Below, one piece after another: positions 18,737 to 28,027 of a DNA stretch of 64,000 bases. This DNA comes from Allodiplogaster sudhausi (lineage: Eukaryota; Nematoda; Chromadorea; Rhabditida; Diplogasteridae). The position numbers and the translations under genes were made by a program. The stretch spans positions 664,501 to 728,500 of the forward strand of contig CALZFC010000010.1 of NCBI GenBank assembly GCA_945643635.1, read 5' to 3'. The notes below the pieces were generated by a model. That model ran no database searches, was not told the DNA's origin, and saw only the letters and a program-made list of their open reading frames with translations. Within the stretch, counting starts at the first letter, position 1. Each line of letters opens with the position of its first letter.

Positions 18737-21526
18737 TCACATCTCCGCCGTGACCGTATTCCGCCCTCCCTCGCCCGGAGAACGCGCCACAGTCCTGGAA
18801 AGCGAGCATGTGCTGGCGGAAATCGCCAGACTGCTCGTGCAAACCTGGCGGGCAAACGAAGCACTCGTAAGTGAAAAAGAGAAATATCGACTAACAACGG
18901 ACCTGCTGGAGAGAGCGGAAAGGGAAAATGGAGGGTTGGGAGAAAAGATAATCGAGCTCGAAACTACAAAATCACTAATGGGCAAGTCGACAAGCTGGTG
19001 CAGTATTTTATAGAAAAAGACAATGTCAGAGAAGGCTCGCAAGGAATGTAATGAGGGAAGTTTAAAAAGAGAGATGCGTGTGGCATAAGACGGGATATTT
19101 GCAAAGGATATAATTGTGGAATTGCAACGAATAAATAGCAGCCGGGTGAATGTATGTTGCACATTTTCAAGTTTGCGGATGAGCATTAATTTGTAAGGTG
19201 ACCATACAATGGAGCAAAATTGAAGGACGGGGATAACGTAAGCTTTGTAACAACGAATATATATCTCTGGGTGGTTTGATCTGAGACAGCGGAAAAGACA
19301 ATATATTATTCTAAGAGATTTTCTGCATACCAGTTCGATGTGGGAGGAGAAAGACAACTCTGAGTCAATGAGTACGCCGAGGTCCCGAACAGGCTGGCCT
19401 GCAACAGGAAAGGTTGAGCCAGTTATTAGAGGGTACGGAAGTTTGGGATTTGTTTTGCCTAAGTGGAGTACGCTACTTTTTTTGAAAGCTATATTTAGTT
19501 GCATAGTTTTACAATATTCGGAGATCAATATAGAAGCTTTAGAAAGTAGGGAGTGTGAGTCTGATGCGGAATTTGGGTGAAATATGGTAAAAGCCTTTAA
19601 GTCGTCGGCAAAAAGGGAACATTTAACCAACGGCAGTGGTGATAAAAGAGACGGAATATCTGAAATGAACCAGGTGAAGAGCATTGGTGATAAGACACTG
19701 CCTTGAGGCACACCGCTAAAAGCCTTAAATGAGACAGAAAGGGAATCATTAACTCGAACTCTGAATGAACGGTTTTCTAAAAAGGATGAGAACCATTTTA
19801 GGAGGTTTCCTCCAATTCCGATTTTAGCCAGCTTTAATAGCAACTTATTGTGACAGACAACATCAAAGGCTTTCGCAAAGTCATAGTACAGAATATCGAC
19901 AGAGCAACCTCCGTCTAAAGCTCTGGTCCATTCATTGGTGCATGAGATAAGATTAGTCTCAACGGAGCGGCGTGCACGGAAGCCATGTTGCTGAGTGGGG
20001 ATAATGCAATGTAAGTCACTCCACCACAAAAGCTTAGGACGGAGACAACGTTCAAGCACTTTGATAGGGGCAGGTGTTAGGGTGATTGGACGGAAATCAG
20101 AGACAGAGGAGGGGGAGGGAACTTTGTTAATCGCAATTACGACTCCCTGTTTCCATAACGAAGGTACTACGCCCAGAGACAGAGAGATGTTAAAAATGTA
20201 ACTTAGAGGTTCTGCTAGTGAGGCAGCACATTCACGATAAACAATTTGCGGAATCTTCTCGGTTGTTACAGTGATTGAACGCTTTAGACGTTTCAAGTGC
20301 TTATAGACTGACTGGGGCATTATAACGATATCAGTAAGACAGTGTGCGGGGGAAAGAGACAGAGAGAACTGCGGCGACTTACCATCGTCATGTGTGAACA
20401 CTGACGAGAAATAGCGGGCTAACGCATCGGCCTTAGCCGCATCACCAATACAACGATTTCCAGACGAGTCAGTAATGGCACCGATTTTAGGAACACTTTT
20501 CAATCTACTACCAACATACGCAAAAATACGCTTATTCGAATGAAGCAAGCGGAATTCTCGATTGCGATTAAATTTCGCAATTTCAGACGAGATCTTTTCA
20601 CAAACACGCTTGTATTCGCATTGAACAGGAGCACAATTAATTTTGGGATACAGTGACAGCTTGTGCATGAGAAGAGACTTAATGTGAGCAGGGTAAGAGT
20701 CGAAGGGTATTCTGCGCGAACTTAGGGGCGTAAATTCGTGAAGCAGTGCAGATAGGATCGAAAGGAATCGTTCATGAATATCGTCTACAGAAGAAAAACC
20801 ATCAAATATATCGACCCAAGAGACAGACGAAAGCACAGTTGAGAGTGCAATAAAATCGGTCTTGAGATAATCGTATGTAGGTTCAGAAGGGAAGGGTGTA
20901 TGGATGAGTGAGACTGAAAAAGTAATCATCGAGTGGTCGGATGAGCAAAATGGTGCGTTTATACAACAGTTCGATATGCAGTCCGATGGTGCAATGATAA
21001 CATCTAAGAGCTTTTCACCGTGCGTTGGGCCCTTTACATGCTGCGAGTTATCAAAATCAGTAACAAGATCATGAGGTGGCTTACATTGGGAAGAAGACAT
21101 TTTAGCAGATGGCCAATCTATATGCAGGTTGAGATCGCCTAAGAGAATAGATGAGTATGGGACAGAAAGGAGAGAGTGTATACAATCGAACAGAGCTGCG
21201 TTTTGGGCAGCGTTTGTGGATGGCGGCCGATATGCAAGAACAATTCGCGTTTTTGAGGAGTCAATAGGGCAAGATATATCGACAGCGAGTAAATCGCAAT
21301 TTGAGCGAAGACAAAATTTAACTGTGACTGAGTCAAGAGACTGAGAAACAAGCATAAGAACACCACCACCTCGTTTAGCAGTGCGGTCGCGGCGAAAAAC
21401 TGAGTAAGGAAAATTAGCCACAAGCTCAGAGTCAGAGATATTGTCATTTAGCCAGGATTCACAAACACACACAATTTGTGGCTTACTAAGACAGAGAAGA
21501 TAATGAAAATGAGACAGCTTGTTCAC
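18737..21526 (-). CDS. LINE ORF2: AP endonuclease and reverse transcriptase
   Basis: An uninterrupted ~929-codon frame. The N-terminal endonuclease has ESWLND (catalytic Glu), RPPSTN, LGDLNLHIDW and the SDHSM box. The RT has TEKIPQ, LTPAPIKVLERC, QHGFR..RS, YYDFAKAFD, GVPQGSVLSP and FADD as catalytic box. The C-terminal tail is CR1-like (VQHTFTRLLF, LHSLRAFSDIVFFYKILH). Homology begins upstream of 21526 (AVLFSARSIVNK), so the protein probably starts near 21590 or is made by reinitiation: the frame overlaps the ORF1 stop. The codon at 21526 is GTG, not a convincing start. It nicks target DNA and reverse-transcribes the element RNA. Confidence 0.9.
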   Translation of the reverse strand: MNKLSHFHYLLCLSKPQIVCVCESWLNDNISDSELVANFPYSVFRRDRTAKRGGGVLMLVSQSLDSVTVKFCLRSNCDLLAVDISCPIDSSKTRIVLAYRPPSTNAAQNAALFDCIHSLLSVPYSSILLGDLNLHIDWPSAKMSSSQCKPPHDLVTDFDNSQHVKGPTHGEKLLDVIIAPSDCISNCCINAPFCSSDHSMITFSVSLIHTPFPSEPTYDYLKTDFIALSTVLSSVSWVDIFDGFSSVDDIHERFLSILSALLHEFTPLSSRRIPFDSYPAHIKSLLMHKLSLYPKINCAPVQCEYKRVCEKISSEIAKFNRNREFRLLHSNKRIFAYVGSRLKSVPKIGAITDSSGNRCIGDAAKADALARYFSSVFTHDDGKSPQFSLSLSPAHCLTDIVIMPQSVYKHLKRLKRSITVTTEKIPQIVYRECAASLAEPLSYIFNISLSLGVVPSLWKQGVVIAINKVPSPSSVSDFRPITLTPAPIKVLERCLRPKLLWWSDLHCIIPTQQHGFRARRSVETNLISCTNEWTRALDGGCSVDILYYDFAKAFDVVCHNKLLLKLAKIGIGGNLLKWFSSFLENRSFRVRVNDSLSVSFKAFSGVPQGSVLSPMLFTWFISDIPSLLSPLPLVKCSLFADDLKAFTIFHPNSASDSHSLLSKASILISEYCKTMQLNIAFKKSSVLHLGKTNPKLPYPLITGSTFPVAGQPVRDLGVLIDSELSFSSHIELVCRKSLRIIYCLFRCLRSNHPEIYIRCYKAYVIPVLQFCSIVWSPYKLMLIRKLENVQHTFTRLLFIRCNSTIISFANIPSYATRISLFKLPSLHSLRAFSDIVFFYKILHQLVDLPISDFVVSSSIIFSPNPPFSLSALSSRSVVSRYFSFSLTSASFARQVCTSSLAISASTCSLSRTVARSPGEGGRNTVTAEM

Positions 21527-21570
21527 AATTGAGCGGGCACTAAAGAGAACAGCAGAGGCGTGAGAGGCTC

Positions 21571-22512
21571 CTAGGCCATGGCGTTTCCCTGATTTGGAGG
21601 AGCGGCTTGAGGCGTAGGCAAGCCCACAGAGGAGGGATTCGCACCAGAGAGAGCAGAGGCAGGAACGGCGGCAGTTGGAATGGTCTTCCTCTGCCTACCA
21701 GCAATCTCATCCTTCACCCACAGCTCGTCTCTGTACAAAACCCACTGCCGCTGCGGCTCCGCGGTCCGGAGGAAAGAGAGCTGCTTGCGCAGCTCACTCC
21801 ATCGCGCGCGCTCCTCAAGAGTCATGCTCTTCCTTACATACACGCCCTTGCATTGCTGATGCTCTCTCAGTGTCTTCGCTGCCTTGAGGCAGTGTCTCTG
21901 GTGGCTTTGGGTTGGCAGAACGCACTTGATGAGACGGGGTTTATCACCGTGCTGCCCCATGCGATAAACGGTCTGGGGCCGGCACTCAATTCCCATTGTC
22001 TCAAGCAAGGCGCTAATTCGCGCCTCATCATCAGTCAGCCGTGCCTGCTGCGAACTGCCATTAGACTCGGCCAGACCAGAGACAACAATCGATCGAGAAC
22101 GGAGGAGAGCGTCATCGCTAGGGGTACGGGAGAGAGCAGAGGACTGTCCAGGGGTAGCATTGCCAGAGAGTGGAGGGAAAGCGGAAGAAGGAAGAGGCCA
22201 GGAAGGAGTGGAAGATTGGAGACGAGCAGCCTTGGAGACGTGTTCGAGGGTGTTAGCCAGCAGCGTCAGCATGCGTGATAAGACAGACCAAGTAGCCTCA
22301 TTGACCCCCTCAGGCCTCTCCCCATTGGCCAGATTCAGTGAATCAATGACCAGCTGATCTGGATTAGATGATTCAGATTGCCATTCGGCTTGCGCTTCAT
22401 TGTAAAAGGATAATGCAAAGAGGAAAATGCAAGTTAAGGGAGGTAAGTAGAAAGCAACCGCACTTGGCGGGCAGCGAGAGAGAGATGGGGGGCAGCGAGA
22501 GAGAGATGGGGG
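21571..22512 (-). CDS. LINE ORF1 protein
   Basis: Open frame of about 310 codons within the element (the frame runs on to 22545 into copy B sequence). After a hydrophobic stretch (probably untranslated leader) comes a Ser/Pro-rich region. An RRM-like region with SIVVSGLAES, DDEARISALLETMG, VYRMG and RLIKCVLP (about residues 150-230) follows, then a basic C-terminal part (VYVRKSMTLEERARW). This arrangement is typical of ORF1 nucleic-acid chaperones of invertebrate CR1-like LINEs. Its stop overlaps the ORF2 frame. The true start is uncertain. Confidence 0.75.
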   Translation of the reverse strand, partial: PPSLSRCPPSLSRCPPSAVAFYLPPLTCIFLFALSFYNEAQAEWQSESSNPDQLVIDSLNLANGERPEGVNEATWSVLSRMLTLLANTLEHVSKAARLQSSTPSWPLPSSAFPPLSGNATPGQSSALSRTPSDDALLRSRSIVVSGLAESNGSSQQARLTDDEARISALLETMGIECRPQTVYRMGQHGDKPRLIKCVLPTQSHQRHCLKAAKTLREHQQCKGVYVRKSMTLEERARWSELRKQLSFLRTAEPQRQWVLYRDELWVKDEIAGRQRKTIPTAAVPASALSGANPSSVGLPTPQAAPPNQGNAMA

Positions 22513-22516
22513 GGGG

Positions 22517-25500
22517 ATACTACAACGCAATCGGATACCTTCCAAGAAGGGTCGAAAGTAAGTTCATGTAAACTTGTGGCTGCATTATAAATCGTATTGA
22601 GATATCGTGTACTCTATTGCTGCTCAAAAGCTTTTTTCTTCGTTAAAAGAACTTTTATCGTTTTCATTACATAAATTCTTTTACACTTCTGGATATGTTT
22701 TGCGCAAAATACAGTTTTTTTTTCAGAGCAAATGACGGCGTCTTCGTCAAGATCTATTCATTATCATGTGCAGAGTGCTGTTGTAAAGTTTGTTTGGGAT
22801 GGCATCGACCTATGGGAGAGCTATTTGCTCTCGGCCTTACATGACTTTTGTGTAAGTTAAGTAAATTTTCACCTCGATTTCCTTTTCAATCGATAATTGA
22901 AGGATGTCTCCGGCGAACGTTTAGCCCAACAATTCCAAATCTGTCAATTTCGGACTTTCAATAGAAGTTCCTAGCTCAAATTGACAAAATAAAACAAACA
23001 AAAACGAAACATTATTTGTTCGCTGGTGACCTCCTTATTCACTTTTGCAAAGTAAAATCCTTTGTTACCGCTTGTATTTGACTTTGTCTTAATAGAGATT
23101 CGTCCGCGACAAACAGCCGAACGGAGTGGATCTTCTCATGGGCGATGTCGATAAAGGCACAGAGTCGGATCGGGTGAGTCAGTCGTCTTTTTATTGCCTA
23201 TTATTTTTGAACATTTATGAGTAATATTACGACTAGGCGGGAAATTTAAATCTTATTTATTTATTATTTAATTAGGAGTGGCACTGCACGTCTCGTCATG
23301 TCGCGCAGCTTCTCGCCGCTCTCTCAGTTCTCAAGAGCGACGGCGTTGCCTGCATCAAATTGGCAGACTGCCTCATCGATCATACGGTAGACGTCTCGTC
23401 TTATTACTGTAGGTGGATAAATCTATGCGGTCCTTACTAAAGCATATCTGTTGAAATGGACACTATTTCTTAGCGTCTGCATTTTTCTCAGGTCGGCCTT
23501 ATCTTCTGGGCTCACATTGCATTTGAGCATGTCTCCATCTACAAGCCGAACACGAGCCGAATCGACACCGCCGAACGGTTTTTTTTTTAACTTGCTTATT
23601 TATATTTTACAAAAATACACCTAGCTTGTTCTAGTTACATACTTTATTTTTGCTTGTAACCAAAAAATCTACTCATTTTGTATACCGGAAGCACTATGAT
23701 AATTAATTATTGTAAGTCTCTTTCTTCATAAGATATCTCGTTGCGTCGAAGCCAATCGCTGGAGTGAGCGATGTCGTTAAAGAATTATTGTCGCGGGTCC
23801 TCGAGTTGGAGAGAGAATTGGAAATTGAAGACGGCGAGGTTGGTTCCTTCGACTTACATAAATGATCGCTTTTAAGTTGTTAACCATTTTAGGAAAAAAA
23901 AACTTTTTTAATTTTTAAACTTTAGACTTGGAAACATGTTTAATCAGCAGGAAAAAAATAGACAAAGATTTCCACTATGCAACTGTCCTATTCTTCGCTC
24001 ATTGTCAGTTATAAAATATTCTTTTTCAGTTCGTTCTCTCAATTGCTCCATTTTGTCAAGTTATGAAAATTTAATTTCAAATGATTTTTGAAGCAAAAAA
24101 ACAATAATTGCTACACATTAAAAACTTACTTACATATACGATTGCTTGTCTTACTACATTATAGGCAGATATGTGGGCGGGAGAGCTACCTTAAATACAT
24201 TAAGCATGGCAACGTCGTCAATTCGCATCAGGCAAGTCACTTATCATAGATTCATTGTGCGAGACCGACGTACCTACTGTAATTTGCTCTCGTTACCAAA
24301 ATTTGGCTTATTTTCCACTACCGTTTTCTTATGTTCAGAAAAACTGCCTCGAGACCTGCTTGCCATTCTACCGTGTGCCAAATGTGCTAAGGTACAATGG
24401 GACACCGTATCTTCGGAAGACTCCTCTGCTTCCTAAAGAAGTATTTGCGAAGCTTTGCGAAAAGAACAAAGTTAAGGTAAATTAATTTTTTTTGATCAAC
24501 ACATGTTTTAGAAAGAAACTTTTAGGATATCGATACAATTTACTTTATTTGCTTTGACTATTTATTGTGGGACTATTTATTGTGCCATATCGGCATATGT
24601 AAATCATTCTGATTTCGGCTGATCAATTAACTAGTTCAGGCTAAAAACAGGAAATCGTCTCGAATTACTCAGGACGACTTTGGGCGATTGCTGAAGCGGA
24701 AGTCTCCTGAGGATTCGTTCTTCTCCTTTCCTCTCGTCGACACTTGCAAACGGCTGTACCTTCTCGTCGTAAGTTCGGTAGGTTTTTGCTTGCCTTGAGA
24801 TCTTGTCAAGAAGTTTTACGAAAGATAAAACCGTAATCTCTATACATCGGGAGATGTTACATGTCATACTCTTGTAGACTGGCGTTTTCGTGCGTCCGCT
24901 TAAAGCTACTATTGGCGCGAAGATTGACTGGCGCTTCCTTGGCCACTGCTTTCTGCCGCCCCAGACCGTTCTCATGGTGGAACTTGTCGAATGGGAGCAT
25001 TCAACATTTAAGTCTAACGGCTACAATAAGCCTTTCCACATCCGCGTCTTGGACGCTGCTCTCCTTGCCGACGACGACGTCTCCACTCTTCCACTGGAAA
25101 TGCGGCTAGTGGCGTATGAGAAATGCTTCGACGTCTTCAAAAGGGTCAGTTGACGCACTCTTTTCTGTCTTTGTCCTCTCATTGTCCGATGGAGCGCGCT
25201 CGGTTTGGTCTAGCAGATTTGTCTCTCCAAAATGTTTTGATCTGAGTCGGCCCTTTCTTTCTTTCTCTCTCTCCTTCCCTGTAAGGCTATCAATCCAAAT
25301 GATCAATGATGACCTGTTAATCTAGATGAGCGGCAGCTTCGCGACCTTCTTCACCGTGCGCCCTGAACGGAATCGCCTTCCGGAAGTAAAAGAAATACAA
25401 TATTATTGATCTATAAAACATGATGAAGTGAATCACATCTAACAATAAGAACTAACCAAACTTACAAAAACTTGAAGAAAACAGCAATAATTGTAAGTGT

Positions 25501-25632
25501 CACCCGGGAAACTAACTCTAATTTTGACAGGCCACTCTGTCGACATTTGTGGTAGAGGCGAATTTAAAGATTACAATTAACGGCTATTTTGTGACTCATT
25601 CACGACCAGGTTGGTTTCATTTGGCTCTATAA
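22517..25632 (+). pseudogene. CMTR1-like 2'-O-methyltransferase paralogue, copy B (5' truncated)
   Basis: Begins in the middle of exon 6 (YYNAIGY onward) where the LINE ends; exons 1-5 are absent. Remaining exons: 22517-22557, 22727-22851, 23096-23173, 23276-23386, 23492-23577, 23733-23838, 24030-24050, 24165-24231, 24339-24476, 24640-24768, 24878-25144, 25326-25385, 25531-25632 (stop TAA). The methyltransferase core is well kept: VDLLMGDV with the catalytic Asp, CIKLAD with the catalytic Lys, KPNTSR and the Glu. Exon 12 retains only about 20 nt and runs straight into intron sequence, a deletion; exon 13 is shortened. Exons 16 and 17 form one uninterrupted 89-codon exon, whereas A, C and D have an intron there. 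Intron 13 keeps the GC donor. It is not translatable as a whole. Confidence 0.75.
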
Positions 25633-25937
25633 AAGTGAATGAGAAATCCGAGTAACTAAATTAGATTACTCAGAGGAATGATAGAGTGAGAGAAAGTGGC
25701 ATAGAGTTGAGGGCGGAGGAGAGAGAAATTACTCATATTAATATTAACAATCAATACCTTCATGCAGTGAACACCATTTTGAAAGTAAGTTATTACTATT
25801 GAAGATAGTTCTTCGTCCACTGACGTCTCGTTTTGGGACAACGTATTCGGAAGACATCACGTGTACTCATTGTCAAACAAGAAGGAATTTAACTCTGCTT
25901 TGGCGGTCGAGCCGTCGCAGTCTGCCCCTTCGCCTCG

Positions 25938-26399
25938 ATGCCCGCCCGAAGCTTCGACCTTGAATCCTTCAAGCGTGCGTACTCGAACGAAGACACGGAG
26001 AAGGTGGCAATCCGCCACTTCTGGTGGAACTTTGACCCTGCAAACTGGAGCATCTGGTACGCGGAGTACCTCTTCCCGGCCGAGCTCACTCAGACATTCA
26101 TGACTGCCAACCTCGTCAACTGCATGTTCCAGCGTCTGGGCAAGATAAAGAAGATTGCCTTCGCGTCTGTATGCATCTTTGGCACGAACAACGACTCGAC
26201 CATCTCGGGACTCTGGATCTGGAAGGGACACGATCTCGCATTCACCCTCTGCCCCGACTGGCAGGTTGACTACGAGTCGTACTCCTGGAAGAAGCTGGAC
26301 CCAGCTAGTGACGAGACGAAGACGCTCGTCCATGGCTACTTAACTTGGAAGGGATTCGAGGGCAAGAAGGCCTTCAACCGGGGCATGATCTTCAAATGA
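25938..26399 (+). CDS. eEF1B-gamma C-terminal domain (intronless, 5' truncated)
   Basis: 153 codons, ATG to TGA, matching the conserved C-terminal domain of elongation factor 1-gamma along its whole length: [69 protein letters not shown] and the terminal AFNRGMIFK. In the full protein this domain follows a glutathione-S-transferase-like half that anchors the eEF1B exchange complex; that half is missing, and stops occur just upstream in frame. The homology starts a few codons before the ATG ([10 protein letters not shown]). Being one exon with no lesions, it may be a recent retrocopy fragment, a large last exon displaced by duplication, or a domain-only gene. No poly(A) tail was seen. Confidence 0.85.
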   Translation: MPARSFDLESFKRAYSNEDTEKVAIRHFWWNFDPANWSIWYAEYLFPAELTQTFMTANLVNCMFQRLGKIKKIAFASVCIFGTNNDSTISGLWIWKGHDLAFTLCPDWQVDYESYSWKKLDPASDETKTLVHGYLTWKGFEGKKAFNRGMIFK

Positions 26400-26616
26400 A
26401 CACCTCGTCCATCTTAAGAATGTTTTAAAAAGAAGCATTGGCCATGGTTCCGCAAAATTTTATTGATATTTCATCTATTATGTACATATATGTATCAATT
26501 GATGCAAATGTTTAAGTTTATTGCTAGAAATGTTACTTTTTCCACTGGTGACCATATTTCGTATCTAATAATTAAAGACAAAGAAATTGTAGTAAGTTTA
26601 ATGCTGTAAATGTATA

Positions 26617-27405
26617 TAATAATGTATATATCGAACATCAAATAAGCTTTATGTTCGTAAAAAAATTTTCAGACAATTCTCTATGCTGCTTTATGTAGTT
26701 TGACAACACAGACCAGACGACTGCCGTTTTCTTGATTTCGCTTACTCTTGAAAGACTTCTATTATTCTGCATAAATATGGCTTTATATGATGCAAAGCCC
26801 GATTTAAATGATAAAGCTAGTCGCAAAACTATTGATCAAAGACGTGTATAAACGAATGTATAAATGGACGGATCGTGTTGTATATTGTTGTGTGGTACAC
26901 ATGAATGGAAGTGGGCAGAGCTGATTATAGTTAAGTGGTGCGCTTGGATGGAAGTGGGCGAATGATCGTCAAATTGATAGCCGTCATATCAGCTCCAGAC
27001 CGACAATAAGGTCGAGAAACATTAAACTGCGATGTGTACAATAAAATTTATATATAAAAATTTTTACGGTTACTTTTAAATTCCACGTAACAGCATATTT
27101 TAAATATACACCATCACTTATCTTAGTTTTTTTTCTATATGCTTAGAAAATTCTGTGTGCATTCCATCTAAAACAGGCTCCGCCGAATTAAACGCTATTT
27201 ATTCGTCGCAAATCATTAGTCTTGACGTTGGACTAATAGCAACGTGTAAAGCGATCTGTATTCAAAATAATAATAGGCATTCCAGAGTTATCGAAATAAA
27301 CAAGATGGCAACATCGCCTGATATGGCAAAAGAGAATATAAAGCAGCATAGACAATTTCCGAAGCAATAGGCGAGCATAAAGCTTATACGACATTCGATA
27401 TATGT
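26617..27405. mobile_element. Foldback element between copies B and C
   Basis: Left end TATATATCGAACATCAAATAAG and right end CTTATACGACATTCGATATA are inverted. The arms (about 26640-26830 and 27200-27400) pair imperfectly over ~200 bp, sharing CTATGCTGCTTTAT and its complement. The interior has GTGGGCG-containing sequence. No ORF. Relatives lie at 16265, 39160-39850 and 46740-47050. Confidence 0.65.
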
Positions 27406-28027
27406 ACATTTGTATGTAGATACATACTTATGTGCATATACAATACGAGAGGCAATATCGCTGCGTTAAAGACCCTGGACAAGTAAAAAAGTATCACTTC
27501 AAATTATAGACCAGTTTTTGCATCAATCGATATGTACAACGAATAGAATTGGCCAAATTAACGGCCAATGCATGATTTTGAAATAAATATACATGTGTCG
27601 AAAGCCTGTACGTTAACTTTGGCTATCTCTGAAGCACATTACTTACTATACTATTTTTATTAGAAACCGTGCTTAAACAAATTTCTTTATTTACGGTCAA
27701 TACGGTCAACATAGTGTTTGTTTTCTTTGGAAGGATGAGACTATAGTATTCAGGAAAAAATTACTGATTATTTACTAGGCAACCAACGGCATCTTATGTG
27801 TTGTTCTACATAATGTACAAATCGTGACTTCCGAATGCGTTTTCCCAAAATGTGACGTCAGTGGACGAACTATCTTCAAAGGTATAGGTAAACTTACTTT
27901 AAAAATGGTGTTAATTACAAGTATGAGCTATGATTTAACGAAATATTTATTATAAAAAAACTTATCTCTCTCTGTTTGTTTCTCTCTCTATCACTCTCTG
28001 TCTGCTTCTCTCTCTCTCTCTTTCTCT
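27406..28027. other. Intergenic, duplicated flank without genes
   Basis: No coding sequence. About 27470-27640 is repeated at 40030-40290 (shared GTTTTTGCATC.ATCGATATG and CGAATTGGCC-like words), so it belongs to the segmental duplication carrying copies C and D. About 27810-27890 is an inverted match to the 3' flank of copy B (25800-25880). A CT-rich microsatellite occupies about 27964-28035. Confidence 0.6.

Larger units (their letters stand above)
18660..22512 (-). mobile_element. CR1-like non-LTR retrotransposon (LINE)
   Basis: Two adjoining open frames on the minus strand encode an ORF1 protein and an endonuclease-reverse transcriptase without RNase H, the layout of the CR1/jockey group. 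The 3' end abuts a TA microsatellite and gypsy debris. The 5' end (about 22512, after two 17-bp repeats GCAGCGAGAGAGAGATG) abuts exon 6 of CMTR1-like copy B, so the element either inserted there or the junction was rearranged. Both main ORFs are uninterrupted, suggesting a fairly young copy. Confidence 0.85.

Noticed and set aside
18458..18897. ORFs encoding Tyr-Ile runs on both strands
   Set aside because: They are translations of the TA microsatellite.
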